Origin: Candidatus Mediterraneibacter pullicola | GTDB taxonomy: Bacteria > Bacillota > Clostridia > Lachnospirales > Lachnospiraceae | Direction: 5' to 3' | NCBI GenBank assembly: GCA_019117065.1 | Contig: DXAK01000042.1 | Span: forward strand, 1 to 37,813 | DNA: 37,813 nt | Shown here: piece after piece, positions 17,569 through 26,940 of the stretch | Position numbering within the stretch: the stretch's first letter is position 1 | Layout: the number at the start of each line of letters is the position of its first letter | Notes under the pieces: generated by a model | The model's database searches: none | Told to the model about the DNA's origin: nothing | Seen by the model: the letters and a program-made list of their open reading frames with translations, nothing else | Made by a program: the position numbers and the translations under genes

Positions 17569-18654
17569 CTATTCTACCAGACTTGATACATTGAGCACAA
17601 GCCCCATTTCCAGCAGAAGAAACATGACAGACGTTCCCCCGTAACTGATAAACGGCAGGGTAATTCCCGTGTTAGGGATAGAATTGGTCACCACTGCGAT
17701 ATTTAAAATCACCTGTATCATCATGTGTGCCATGGCTCCCGCGGAGATGAGCGCGCCGAGAAGATCCGGGGCCTTTGTCGCCGTGACAAAAAACCTCCAT
17801 ATAAGAATCAGGAACAGGATAATAATGATTCCCGCGCCCACCAACCCTAATTCCTCACAGATGATAGAAAAGATCATGTCATTCTGTGCTTCCGGGAGGA
17901 ACCCTAGTTTTTGCACACTGTTTCCCAGACCTCTCCCGAAAAGCCCTCCGCTTCCAATGGCATAGAGCCCCTGAAGGGTCTGATACCCCTTCTCATAGTT
18001 TTCCGGATGCTGCCAGATTGCGATACGCTCCAGACGATAGCTCTCCATTGCCAGAAATATCGCCATAAACGCTGCACCCACACTCCCCATCCAGATAAAG
18101 TGAGAATATTTTGGGCTGGCCGTGAAGATCAATACCACCGCAATCCCAAGAATGATAATGGCCGTACTTAAGTTGCTCGCTCCCACTAATCCGACGATAG
18201 GGAGTACAGGCAGCAGCATCAATATCAGCGTGCGCGCTTTATCCATTCTATGGACATTTTTACTCACAAGACATGCAAGGAACAAAATTACCGCCACCTT
18301 GGCAAATTCAGATGGCTGAAAAGAAACCGGGCCTAAAGACAACCATCTTTTAGACCCGTTATATTCATCGCCAAAAAGCATGACCGCGACAGAAAGGGCG
18401 ATTGCCGCCAGATATCCGGGCAGGGCAAACGGCACCCATCTATGATAATCGATCTTCGAGATGACGGCCATGCCAATAAGACCCAGAACCGTAGCAAATC
18501 CCTGTTTTTTTAAATAATACAGAGGATCATGGAACTTGACCCTGCCGTTGTAAGCGCTGGTGCTGTAAAGCAGTACAAGGCCAATCGCGGCTAGGATCAG
18601 AATGACCGCAAGCATTGTCTCGTCATACCGTCTCTTCTTCTTGGAACGCTCCAA
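17569..18654 (-). CDS. ftsW: SEDS peptidoglycan glycosyltransferase FtsW/SpoVE
   Basis: 361 residues, about ten membrane helices. SEDS proteins polymerise lipid II into glycan strands together with a class B PBP. Seen: LLYSTSAYN, the SEDS stretch KRWLSLGPVSFQPSEFAKVA, GLGNSVQKLGFLPEAQNDMIF and the C-terminal PFISYGGTSVMFLLLEMGLV. The start is TTG at 18654 with GGAG just ahead; the next in-frame Met is residue 14. The gene follows murD by 13 bp. In Bacillus subtilis this position is held by spoVE, so a sporulation role is possible; a second SEDS gene lies at 28499-29956. murG, the usual next gene, is absent. Confidence 0.92.
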   Translation of the reverse strand: MERSKKKRRYDETMLAVILILAAIGLVLLYSTSAYNGRVKFHDPLYYLKKQGFATVLGLIGMAVISKIDYHRWVPFALPGYLAAIALSVAVMLFGDEYNGSKRWLSLGPVSFQPSEFAKVAVILFLACLVSKNVHRMDKARTLILMLLPVLPIVGLVGASNLSTAIIILGIAVVLIFTASPKYSHFIWMGSVGAAFMAIFLAMESYRLERIAIWQHPENYEKGYQTLQGLYAIGSGGLFGRGLGNSVQKLGFLPEAQNDMIFSIICEELGLVGAGIIIILFLILIWRFFVTATKAPDLLGALISAGAMAHMMIQVILNIAVVTNSIPNTGITLPFISYGGTSVMFLLLEMGLVLNVSSLVE

Positions 18655-18667
18655 TAAACTCCACTCC

Positions 18668-20038
18668 CTACAGCTGTTTTACAAGTTCTTTGAATTTATC
18701 TCCGCGTTCTTCATAATTTTTAAACATTCCCCAGCTCGCACACGCAGGCGACAAAAGTACCGCGTCCCCGGGCTGCGCATATTCCACACATTTTTTAAAA
18801 GCTTCCTCAAAGGAATCTGTCATCACAATATCCGTAAAACCGTTCTTTCTTGCACACTCAGCGATCTTCTCCTTTGTGGCGCCCAAAAGAACAAACTTCT
18901 TCACCTTACCGTCAAAAGCGTTAATCCACTCATCATAGGAAGAATCCTTGTCATATCCTCCACCGATCAGGACAGTGGGGCGGTCCATTGCGCGTATCCC
19001 CCTGATGGCAGCGTCCGGGTTCGTACCTTTGGAATCGTTATAAAATGCTACCCCGTTCTTCTCTGCCACAAATTCAATCCGATGTTCTACTCCCGTGAAC
19101 TCTTTTAACGTCTTCCGCACGATATCCATAGGTGTGCCATAGGCGTATGCCATCGCCACTGCCGCCATCGCATTCTCATAATTGTGGGTGCCAAGTATCT
19201 GAAGCTCGCTTACGTCACAGACTGGAATCTTCTCTCCTCTGTCATATACAATGGTGGTTCCATCCAGATATACGCCCTGATTAAGTTTACGCTGACTACT
19301 GAAATATAGAACTTCGGCCGAAGTCTTTTCCTCAAACTTTCTGAGCACTTCATCCTCATAGTTGAGCACGCAGACTTCCCCCTGCATCTGATTTTCCGCA
19401 ATCCGTTCTTTCGCCTCTATGTACGCTTCCATCGTATGGTGGCGGTTCAGATGATCCGGCGTGATATTCAGAATAGCGCTCACCTTGGGCCGGAAAGTAT
19501 GTACGGTCTCAAGCTGAAAGCTGCTCATCTCCGCCACAATCACAGAATCTCCCCGCGTATCTTGAACAATACTGGTATACGGGTTTCCAATATTTCCTAC
19601 AACGAATACACTATCCTTGTAATTTTTCATGATCTGCCCGAGAAGCGCTGTAGTCGTTGTCTTGCCATTCGTCCCAGTGATTGCGAGAACATCTCCTTTT
19701 CCGGATACATAAGCAAGCTCGATCTCTCCCCATACCGGAATCTTTTTTTCCCTCATCTGATCTATAATAGGGAGATCTGTGGGAACGCCCGGGCTGATGA
19801 CAGTCAGTGAGATCTCATCTAATATTTTCTCCGGGAACGCTCCGAGCACAACCGAAAGTCTGTCCGCTAAACCTGTGCCGGCATCTTTTATAATCTTCTC
19901 CGAAATGTCCTTTTTATCCAGCTTCTCATTCCCATCATACAGAATCACCTGTGCCCCTTCATGAAGAAGAAGCCGGCTAGCAGACTCCCCACTAATTCCG
20001 GAACCGAATACGAGTATCTTTTTCCCTGTCATATCCAT
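18668..20038 (-). CDS. murD: UDP-N-acetylmuramoyl-L-alanine:D-glutamate ligase
   Basis: 456 residues. Adds D-glutamate to UDP-MurNAc-L-alanine in the cytosol. A Rossmann-like N-terminus (ILVFGSGISGESASR) binds the substrate. The central Mur ligase domain has P-loop TGTNGKTTT (121-129), and the C-terminal domain has NDSKGTNPDAAIRGI. The ATG at 20038 is 4 bp after the mraY stop; a second in-frame ATG two codons on is an alternative. The GGGGGT in the mraY end may serve as ribosome binding site. murD sits between mraY and ftsW as in Bacillus, without murE or murF nearby. Confidence 0.97.
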   Translation of the reverse strand: MDMTGKKILVFGSGISGESASRLLLHEGAQVILYDGNEKLDKKDISEKIIKDAGTGLADRLSVVLGAFPEKILDEISLTVISPGVPTDLPIIDQMREKKIPVWGEIELAYVSGKGDVLAITGTNGKTTTTALLGQIMKNYKDSVFVVGNIGNPYTSIVQDTRGDSVIVAEMSSFQLETVHTFRPKVSAILNITPDHLNRHHTMEAYIEAKERIAENQMQGEVCVLNYEDEVLRKFEEKTSAEVLYFSSQRKLNQGVYLDGTTIVYDRGEKIPVCDVSELQILGTHNYENAMAAVAMAYAYGTPMDIVRKTLKEFTGVEHRIEFVAEKNGVAFYNDSKGTNPDAAIRGIRAMDRPTVLIGGGYDKDSSYDEWINAFDGKVKKFVLLGATKEKIAECARKNGFTDIVMTDSFEEAFKKCVEYAQPGDAVLLSPACASWGMFKNYEERGDKFKELVKQL

Positions 20039-20042
20039 TGTA

Positions 20043-20999
20043 TTATACCCCCATTAAAGCGATCAGACTGAGAATTGCCGTGATGATGGAGAACACCGCC
20101 ACCACCCGTGTCTCCGACCAGCCGCACAGTTCAAAATGGTGATGGATAGGCGCCATCTTAAAAATACGCTTTCCGCCTGTTTTCTTAAAATATGTGACCT
20201 GTATCATGACGGATGCCACCTCCACCAGATAGATGAAGCCAACAATGATAATAAACAAGGGCATCTGGAGCATATAAGCTGTGCCCGCAACAAAACCACC
20301 CAGAGCCAAAGAACCTGTATCCCCCATGAATACACTGGCCGGATATACGTTGAAGAGTAAAAATCCAAGCAGGGCGCCCACTACCGCGCATGTGATCGGC
20401 TCCACGCCGCTCTTTGTTCCGATCGCCACTACTGTGAAAAAGGTCGCTACCAGAACAGTTACACTAGATGCAAGTCCGTCCAGCCCATCGGTAAAATTCG
20501 TCCCATTAACCGTCCCAATCACCGCGAAAAACAACACCGGGACAGCAAGCCACCCGATATCCCAGTAATATCCGCCAGAGAACGGCACAAGCATGGTCAG
20601 CGGAATATCCGCCACTCTCACAAGATAGAATGCAAAGATTGCTGTTACCACAATCTGAAGCGCCATCTTCTGCATAGGCATCAAACCGTCGGACCGCTTA
20701 AGCACTACCTTCAGATAATCATCCAGAAATCCAATCAGCCCAAAGGCCACTGTAAGAAACAGCACCGGGATGATATTCGGATAGTCTTTTATATAGAAGA
20801 GTGTCGTCACGATCACCGCAATGAGAATGATGATGCCGCCCATAGTCGGCGTTCCCGCCTTCTTCAAATGAGACTGCACCCCATCCTCACGCTCGGTCTG
20901 TTTCATCTTCAACTTCCGCAAAAAAGGAATGACGACCGGCCCCAATATCAGGCTTATGGCAAACGCGATCAACACCGGGATCACTACATGACTACTCAT
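20043..20999 (-). CDS. mraY: Phospho-MurNAc-pentapeptide transferase
   Basis: 318 residues, about ten membrane helices. Transfers phospho-MurNAc-pentapeptide to undecaprenyl phosphate, making lipid I. Seen: the aspartate motif GFLDDYLKVV, NGTNFTDGLDGLASS, FMGDTGSLALGG and the histidine motif APIHHHFE near the C-terminus, all in the expected order. The ATG at 20999 follows GAGGTG. The gene lies after the spoVD-like PBP with a gap of about 60 bp, and directly precedes murD. Confidence 0.97.
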   Translation of the reverse strand: MSSHVVIPVLIAFAISLILGPVVIPFLRKLKMKQTEREDGVQSHLKKAGTPTMGGIIILIAVIVTTLFYIKDYPNIIPVLFLTVAFGLIGFLDDYLKVVLKRSDGLMPMQKMALQIVVTAIFAFYLVRVADIPLTMLVPFSGGYYWDIGWLAVPVLFFAVIGTVNGTNFTDGLDGLASSVTVLVATFFTVVAIGTKSGVEPITCAVVGALLGFLLFNVYPASVFMGDTGSLALGGFVAGTAYMLQMPLFIIIVGFIYLVEVASVMIQVTYFKKTGGKRIFKMAPIHHHFELCGWSETRVVAVFSIITAILSLIALMGV

Positions 21000-21060
21000 A
21001 AATTCACCTCTTCATCTCTTTCGTTTCATACTGAACATCCTGTTTAGTATAAACCATCCC

Positions 21061-22785
21061 CTATTTTTTTTCAATCCCGAGATACGGGAGCACATTGTCA
21101 TAAATGTTTCTGAGCACCGGAGCCGCAATTGTCCCTCCATAGTACACGCCTTGTGGGTCATGGATGATGACCATACCTATGATCTGCGGGTCATCGGTCG
21201 GCGCAAACGCCAGAAAGGAAGAGATATACTTGTTTGCGCTCCTTGGCAGAGTCTGGGATGTCGCTGTCTTTCCCCCGATAGAATACCCCTCGATATACCC
21301 ATTCTTTCCAGACCCTTCCTCCACTACACTTTCAAGGAGCATCTGCATGGTCTCTGATGTCTCCTCAGAGACGATCCCTTTCTTTTCCCTATACTCAAAC
21401 TCCTCCACCACTTCTCCGTCACTGTCTATCACCGCTGTCGCTAGATGTGGGGTAACTCTCCTTCCGCCGTTTACAATAGAACTGACCGTCACTGCCATCT
21501 GAATAGGAGTAACCTGAAAAGACTGCCCGAATGTCATCGTCGCCAGCTCAACGGTTCCGATATCTTCCTTTTTGTGCATGATCGTCCCCGCCTCCCCTGG
21601 TAAATCGATATTGGTCAAGCTGAGCAGCCCGAATTTTTCAAAATACTCATAGAACCTGTCAGATCCAAGACGCAGGCCGATGTCCATGAACACAGGGTTA
21701 CAGGAATTCTGGATCCCTTGAACAAAGGTTTCCTGCCCATGGCCTCCCACCTTGTGACATCGGATTCTGCGGTCCTCCACAATCCGGTATCCCGGACAAT
21801 AAAACGTATCTTCAAGAGAAACAACACCTTCTTCAAGACAAGCAGAGGAAGTAATAATCTTAAAAATCGATCCCGGTTCGTATGTATCATTAATACAGCG
21901 GTTTCTCCACATCTGGTTCAGCGCATCTTGAAGCTCTTCGTCTGTCAGAGAGTTCTCATCCACCCCGGTATTTAACTCATAAGGTTCATTTAAGTTGAAC
22001 TCCGGCACATTTACCATGGCATAGATCTCCCCGTTCTGTGGATTCATAAGCAGGATAGAGACCGCTTCTGCCTGCTTCTCCTCCATCACTTTCAAAGCCG
22101 CCTGCTCACAGTAAGACTGAATATTATAATCCAGACTTACTTGAAGGGTATCCCCCGCCACTGGCTCGATCCGATCCTCCGCCACTCCTTCCAATTCAAT
22201 GCCTCTTGCATCTGTCACGGTGAGGATGGTGCCGTTCGTTCCCTTTAAATATTCCTCATACTTCACCTCAAGACCGATAATCCCCTGATTGTCCCCTCCT
22301 GTAAATCCAAGCACGCGGGATGCCAATTCGTCATACGGGTAATATCTTTTAAAATCCTCATCTACCTTTACGCCCGCAAGATCATAGTTCCGAATTCTGT
22401 CTCCCGTCTCCTTGTCAACATTTGTCTTGATCTTCTCCATAGAGGAAACTTTTTCCACCCGCTTTCTCACTGTTTCCTCATCCAGTTCTAACTCCTTGCA
22501 AAGCACACGGATCACCTGTTCTGGATCTTCAATCTGGCTGTGGATTACTGAGATCGTACACACTGTCCGGTTAGTGGCAAGCACAACGCCGTTGCGGTCG
22601 ACAATCTCACCTCTGGCCGCCTTGATCTCCCGCTCCCGCTCATGAAGATCCTGCGCAAGCTCCTGATAGTATTCTGCGTCGAATATCATTAGATATACCA
22701 GCCTTCCGATCAAACCTGTAAGAATGGCTGTGGCGCACAAAAAAACGACCATGATCTTCTTTTTGTTATATGTCTTGTTTTTCAT
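21061..22785 (-). CDS. Class B penicillin-binding protein, SpoVD/FtsI-like, with KTA motif
   Basis: 574 residues. One N-terminal membrane helix (about 11-33), a dimerisation domain (RGEIVDRNGVVLATN), and a transpeptidase domain with active Ser306 in EPGSIFK and SCN (361-363). The third motif reads KTATSQ (506-511) where almost all PBPs have KTG. The bases (AAG ACA GCG ACA) confirm alanine. Cross-links septal or spore wall peptide stems with a SEDS partner. It sits in the position of spoVD, just before mraY, but has no PASTA domain. The AGGGG ribosome binding site lies inside a terminator-like stem. The pairing vegetative versus sporulation is inferred from position only. Confidence 0.9.
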   Translation of the reverse strand: MKNKTYNKKKIMVVFLCATAILTGLIGRLVYLMIFDAEYYQELAQDLHEREREIKAARGEIVDRNGVVLATNRTVCTISVIHSQIEDPEQVIRVLCKELELDEETVRKRVEKVSSMEKIKTNVDKETGDRIRNYDLAGVKVDEDFKRYYPYDELASRVLGFTGGDNQGIIGLEVKYEEYLKGTNGTILTVTDARGIELEGVAEDRIEPVAGDTLQVSLDYNIQSYCEQAALKVMEEKQAEAVSILLMNPQNGEIYAMVNVPEFNLNEPYELNTGVDENSLTDEELQDALNQMWRNRCINDTYEPGSIFKIITSSACLEEGVVSLEDTFYCPGYRIVEDRRIRCHKVGGHGQETFVQGIQNSCNPVFMDIGLRLGSDRFYEYFEKFGLLSLTNIDLPGEAGTIMHKKEDIGTVELATMTFGQSFQVTPIQMAVTVSSIVNGGRRVTPHLATAVIDSDGEVVEEFEYREKKGIVSEETSETMQMLLESVVEEGSGKNGYIEGYSIGGKTATSQTLPRSANKYISSFLAFAPTDDPQIIGMVIIHDPQGVYYGGTIAAPVLRNIYDNVLPYLGIEKK

Positions 22786-22786
22786 T

Positions 22787-22836
22787 AAAAACCCCTGATG
22801 AAGATGTTGTTACAACATATTACATCTTCATCAGGG
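22787..22836 (-). promoter_or_regulatory. Intercistronic hairpin covering the PBP ribosome binding site
   Basis: Arms 22836-22822 and 22807-22793 pair perfectly over 15 bp, with a 14-base loop that can itself pair (ATGTTG with CAACAT). On the minus strand the stem runs straight into TTTTT and then ATG at 22785. The 3' arm contains the only Shine-Dalgarno candidate, AGGGG. It therefore looks like a terminator and a translation block in one. Confidence 0.8.
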
Positions 22837-22869
22837 TTATTCACATTTCTACAGCTGTGCGTATTCCAG

Positions 22870-24882
22870 CTATTCTGCCGTCTCGCCGGACGCCCAGTCA
22901 TCCAGATCCGGATCATAACTGTCGTCTATATACCAGCCGTCTGCGTTGTCGTAAGTATCCTCGTAATTTTCATCAAAATCCGTATACTCAGTATCCCCAA
23001 AGTCCGTCCCTTCAGCCTGAGCCTGAGCCTGAGCTTCACTCTCCGCGATTGTAGTGATTCCCAGATAGGGGAATGCCTCCCCCATGATCTTCTTACTTAG
23101 AGAGAGCACAAGTGAACTGTCGTCCTGCGCGCCCACGTTTGCCTCATCGATCACCACATAGATCACGATCTCCGGATTGTCCTGCGGAGCGTATCCGATG
23201 AAAGAAAGAAGATAATTTCCAGCACTTCGCGGCAATTTCTGGGCAGTTCCCGTCTTTGCTCCGATATCATATCCCTCTACCTGAGCTCTCTTCCCTGTTC
23301 CATAGTCCATGGTTGCTTTCAGATAAGTCTTGAGTGCTTCCGACGTCTCTGTGGATATAGTCTTTCTTAAAAGAACTGGATCCTTTGTTTCAATTACGCT
23401 TCCATTCTCATCCCGGATCTGTTTTACCACATGAGGTTCGTAATAATATCCTCCGTTGATAAGAGAAGAAAACGCCGACACAAGCTGTGTCATCGTAACA
23501 TTAAAGTTCTGTCCGAAAGAGTTTGTCGCAAGATCCAGTTCCGTCATGTCCTGCGCACTGTATAAGAGGGCTGATGTAGTTGCTTCCCCCGGAAGGTCAA
23601 TGCCTGTATATTCACCAAATCCAAAAATATGCTGATACCGGGAAAAATCGTCTGCGCCAATAACCTCAGACATATCCATAAGAGCTACATTACAAGAGTT
23701 TGCAATCGCGTCCTGTATGGTCTGCGTACCGTGTCCGGACTTGTAATGGCATGAAACTGGCACGCCAAGCACAGTCTTCTGGCCGCCGCAGTAATAAGTT
23801 TCACTGCCATTGAGCACTCCAGTCTCAAGCCCCGCCGCCACAGTAAACGGTTTTGCCGTGGATCCCGGCTCAAAAGCGTCACTAACACAAAAATTGCGCC
23901 AGAGATCGTTCATCGCCGTAAGCTGGTCCTCCTCGGACATGGCGTTCCATTCTTCCTCACTATAAAGGATGGACAAATCCCGGGGATTATTGAGGTCAAA
24001 ATTCGGGTAAGACGCTTCCGCCAGTATCTCTCCTGTATTCGGATTCATGATGACAACTGCCGTATTCTTACTTCCCGGGCTGTTTTCATCCGAGTGCTCT
24101 TGGTTAAATTCCAAAATCGCCCTCTCCACAATATTCTGTAAAGTCACATCGATGGTAGACACGACCGTATTGCCATCTTTCGCCGGTTTCACCGTACGTT
24201 CAACTGAAGATTCCGTGTCAAAATATCCGTATTCTCTGCCGTCTGTTCCATTCAGCACATCATTGTAAGCATTTTCAATACCGATGGCACCCTTGTTTCC
24301 CTCGTAAGTAAAGCCGATCACATCACTTGCCATACTGCCGTAAGGATATGTCCTCGTATAGTCATCCTCCAGCCAAACGCCTTTGACGTTCGGATAGTTC
24401 TCATTGTCCTCATCGATGGCTTTGAACTTCTGCGCCGTGGCATAATCAATATCCTGAGCCAGTATCTTATATCTGCTCTCTGGCGAATTCTCCACAAGAT
24501 CGTCCACAACACTTTCCTCAATGCCAAAGCATTCTTTTAACACCTCTTTTGTAGGCTCGATATATTCTTCTTTATCTGTCATCACGGCAACATCAAGGAT
24601 CACATTGTATACACGTTCGCTTGTCGCCATTTTCGTCCCGTTGCGGTCCACAATATCCCCCCTCTTGAACGCGATGACTCGGCTGTCATAGTTCTGCTGA
24701 TCAAGAACTACTTTTGTGTACTTGTTTCCTTTTGTGACATTGATGTAAGTAATTCTTCCTATAAGAACAACAAAAGCCAGTATCACTGCCATAAATAGCA
24801 TTACCAGCTTCCGTTGCATTCTGAGCGGGAATCTCTTTGTAAGAAATTCAAACCTGCTCTTTTTTCTCTTTCTTTCTGCCAT
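22870..24882 (-). CDS. Class B penicillin-binding protein, FtsI/PBP2B-like, with acidic tail
   Basis: 670 residues. A basic N-terminus, one membrane helix (about 27-48), a dimerisation domain (RGDIVDRNGTKMATSERV), then a transpeptidase domain with Ser341 in EPGSTAKPF, SCN (396-398) and the normal KTGTAQ (543-548). Forms peptide cross-links at the septum. After residue 610 comes an Asp/Glu/Tyr-rich external tail of about 60 residues, opened by an AQAQAQAE repeat encoded by a GCCTGA-type tandem at about 23016-23036. Such a tail is not part of the core family. Placed right after ftsL, as pbpB is. ATG at 24882 follows GGAAAG. No PASTA domain was recognised. Confidence 0.93.
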   Translation of the reverse strand: MAERKRKKSRFEFLTKRFPLRMQRKLVMLFMAVILAFVVLIGRITYINVTKGNKYTKVVLDQQNYDSRVIAFKRGDIVDRNGTKMATSERVYNVILDVAVMTDKEEYIEPTKEVLKECFGIEESVVDDLVENSPESRYKILAQDIDYATAQKFKAIDEDNENYPNVKGVWLEDDYTRTYPYGSMASDVIGFTYEGNKGAIGIENAYNDVLNGTDGREYGYFDTESSVERTVKPAKDGNTVVSTIDVTLQNIVERAILEFNQEHSDENSPGSKNTAVVIMNPNTGEILAEASYPNFDLNNPRDLSILYSEEEWNAMSEEDQLTAMNDLWRNFCVSDAFEPGSTAKPFTVAAGLETGVLNGSETYYCGGQKTVLGVPVSCHYKSGHGTQTIQDAIANSCNVALMDMSEVIGADDFSRYQHIFGFGEYTGIDLPGEATTSALLYSAQDMTELDLATNSFGQNFNVTMTQLVSAFSSLINGGYYYEPHVVKQIRDENGSVIETKDPVLLRKTISTETSEALKTYLKATMDYGTGKRAQVEGYDIGAKTGTAQKLPRSAGNYLLSFIGYAPQDNPEIVIYVVIDEANVGAQDDSSLVLSLSKKIMGEAFPYLGITTIAESEAQAQAQAEGTDFGDTEYTDFDENYEDTYDNADGWYIDDSYDPDLDDWASGETAE

Positions 24883-24894
24883 ATCATACTTTCC

Positions 24895-25437
24895 TTATTC
24901 TGATGCGTTACTCGATCTTGCCAGTACTCCGCTCTCCGGGATGTCACTGTACTGCTTTACATAGTCTCCAGCCGGGCTTTCGTATTCGATGACTGTTCCC
25001 TGAGAAGCATATACCATGCCCATCTCGTTCATCGCCTTGTCTCGCACTGTCTCGAGATTCACGGAATCAGCAGCCGAATTATAAAGTGTGTCGTTGGCCT
25101 CTGTCAGATCCGCGAGCTGTTCCTGCATTGCCGTCACATGCTCCGATCGGCTCATCACGTCAGACTGCAAGCTTAAGTACAGCATGCAGATCAGCACCGC
25201 GCAGACTGCCGCGGCCGCAAGAAACACTGCATACGCAGGGCTGATACTCATAGCGCGGTTACGGTTTTTTACTACCTGACTGCTTGTCCGCTTCGGCTGC
25301 TGCGGACGAGCTTTTGGCACTCTCTGAGGAATAGGTTCCGCCTGACGCACGGCATTTCCGTACACATAGAACTCACCGTAGCCTCTTCCCTTAAGCTGCG
25401 ATGTTCTGTAGTCTCTTGCACTGCGCCTTGCCGCCAT
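24895..25437 (-). CDS. ftsL: FtsL-like divisome protein
   Basis: 180 residues. A long basic cytoplasmic N-terminus (about 65 residues, many Arg, Pro, Gln), one membrane helix (about 67-90), and a short external coiled-coil-like segment (SEHVTAMQEQLADLTEANDT), ending in a low-complexity tail. This layout and its place between rsmH and the septal PBP fit FtsL, which forms a complex with FtsQ/DivIB and DivIC. Sequence identity in this family is low, so the name rests mainly on position and topology. The ATG at 25437 follows AAAGGGG. It ends 12 bp before the PBP. Confidence 0.82.
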   Translation of the reverse strand: MAARRSARDYRTSQLKGRGYGEFYVYGNAVRQAEPIPQRVPKARPQQPKRTSSQVVKNRNRAMSISPAYAVFLAAAAVCAVLICMLYLSLQSDVMSRSEHVTAMQEQLADLTEANDTLYNSAADSVNLETVRDKAMNEMGMVYASQGTVIEYESPAGDYVKQYSDIPESGVLARSSNASE

Positions 25438-25519
25438 AACGAATACCCCTTTCCTAATGTTGTCTCCTGCCGGGATCTCCCCTTCCCGACGGGAAAATAT
25501 TTTAACTACTCCCTAAAAG

Positions 25520-26455
25520 TTACGCCCGTTCAAATATTCTCAGTTTCGCGCTCTTTGAACGGCTGTTGGACTCCATCTCTTCCTTAGACGGAAGGATTGG
25601 TTTCCTTGTGACCACTCTTCCTTTTGATGTCTTCCCACAGACACATACCGGAAAGTGGCTCGGACAGATACATGGATTTTCATTCTTTCGAAATGAACTT
25701 TTCACAATTCTGTCCTCCAGCGAATGAAAAGTGATAATACAGATCCGTCCACCCGGATTCAGCATATTAATCATGTCGTCCAGCGAATCCCTTAGCACAT
25801 CCAATTCATGGTTCAGCTCGATCCTGATCGCCTGAAATGTCCTTTTCGACGGATGTCCCGAAGTCTTCTGGATTTTCATCGGTATAGCGCGGCGTATGAT
25901 TTCATTCAGCTGTCCTGTTGTCTCGACCGGCCCTTTCTCCCTCTCCGCAACGATATGTTTCGCAATATTCTTCGCGAACTTATCTTCCCCATAGTCACGG
26001 ATCACTCGGTAAAGTTCCGCCTCGCTGTAACTGTTGACAATATCTCTGGCTGTCATCTTCTGCCTCTGGTCCATTCTCATGTCCAGCGGCGCATCCATCC
26101 GGTATGAGAATCCCCTCTTAGCCGTATCAAGCTGATAAGATGACACTCCCAAGTCGATGACGATTCCATCCACCTTGCCAACGCCTATATTCTGGAGCTG
26201 TGGCCTCATATCACGGTAATTGCTCCGTATTATCGTGACCTTCTCCCCGAAGCCTGCCAGACGCTTCCCCGCCGCCTCAATGGCGTCTGCGTCTTGGTCT
26301 ATTCCTATAAATCTCCCCTTGTCATTTAACCGGTTGCAAACTTCAAAAGCATGTCCGCCGCCTCCCAATGTAGCATCAACGTAAATGCCGTCCGGTCTGA
26401 CGTTAAGCCCGTCCACTGTCTCATGCAGAAGAACGGATACATGTCCGAATGCCAT
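25520..26455 (-). CDS. rsmH: 16S rRNA (cytosine-1402-N4) methyltransferase
   Basis: 311 residues, normal length (older name mraW). Methylates N4 of C1402 in the ribosomal decoding centre using S-adenosylmethionine. Seen: the start [15 protein letters not shown], the SAM site [27 protein letters not shown], the RMD stretch [17 protein letters not shown], and [15 protein letters not shown] followed by a Cys-bearing loop ([14 protein letters not shown]). ATG at 26455 has GGAGGAG ahead. It follows mraZ by 13 bp and leads into ftsL after 82 bp. Confidence 0.97.
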   Translation of the reverse strand: MAFGHVSVLLHETVDGLNVRPDGIYVDATLGGGGHAFEVCNRLNDKGRFIGIDQDADAIEAAGKRLAGFGEKVTIIRSNYRDMRPQLQNIGVGKVDGIVIDLGVSSYQLDTAKRGFSYRMDAPLDMRMDQRQKMTARDIVNSYSEAELYRVIRDYGEDKFAKNIAKHIVAEREKGPVETTGQLNEIIRRAIPMKIQKTSGHPSKRTFQAIRIELNHELDVLRDSLDDMINMLNPGGRICIITFHSLEDRIVKSSFRKNENPCICPSHFPVCVCGKTSKGRVVTRKPILPSKEEMESNSRSKSAKLRIFERA

Positions 26456-26468
26456 GATCTCCTCCTTA

Positions 26469-26906
26469 TTAGATTCTGATCCCTATGGATTCCATACGCT
26501 CGGCAATCGCATCCAAGTCTTCTTCGCTTACTTGGCTGCGCTCCTCCCACAGCGCTTTATCCCAGATCTCGACGCGGTCCTGAACTCCCACCAAGACTAC
26601 GTCCTTCTCCAGATTTGCCGCCTTGCGAAGCGACGGCGGGACAAGAACTCTCCCCTGCTTGTCAAAGCTGCCCTCCGAAGCGCTTCCGAAGAAATAACGT
26701 TTAAAGATTCTGGCATCCTTGTTCATACGTGGCAAAGTTTCAAGCTCAGCGACGAATTTCCCCCATTCGTCCTGTGAGTAAACAAAGAGGCAGCCTTCCA
26801 GTCCGTTACAGATAACGAAACTGTCACCAAGATCATCCCGGAGTTTTGCCGGGATAATAAGTCTTCCCTTTTCATCAATGCTATGGTTGAACTCGCCTAA
26901 TAACAT
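26469..26906 (-). CDS. mraZ: Transcriptional regulator MraZ
   Basis: 145 residues with two SpoVT/AbrB-like repeats: [20 protein letters not shown] at the N-terminus and [18 protein letters not shown] in the second half. MraZ forms ring-shaped oligomers and binds repeated boxes upstream of its own operon, usually repressing the division and wall cluster. The ATG at 26906 follows AAAGGAT. The tandem decamers at 26941-27000 and the promoter at 26989-27017 just upstream are the expected target. Confidence 0.97.
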   Translation of the reverse strand: MLLGEFNHSIDEKGRLIIPAKLRDDLGDSFVICNGLEGCLFVYSQDEWGKFVAELETLPRMNKDARIFKRYFFGSASEGSFDKQGRVLVPPSLRKAANLEKDVVLVGVQDRVEIWDKALWEERSQVSEEDLDAIAERMESIGIRI

Positions 26907-26940
26907 CCGGAATCCTTTCTCTTAATGTGAGCCTCCACAT

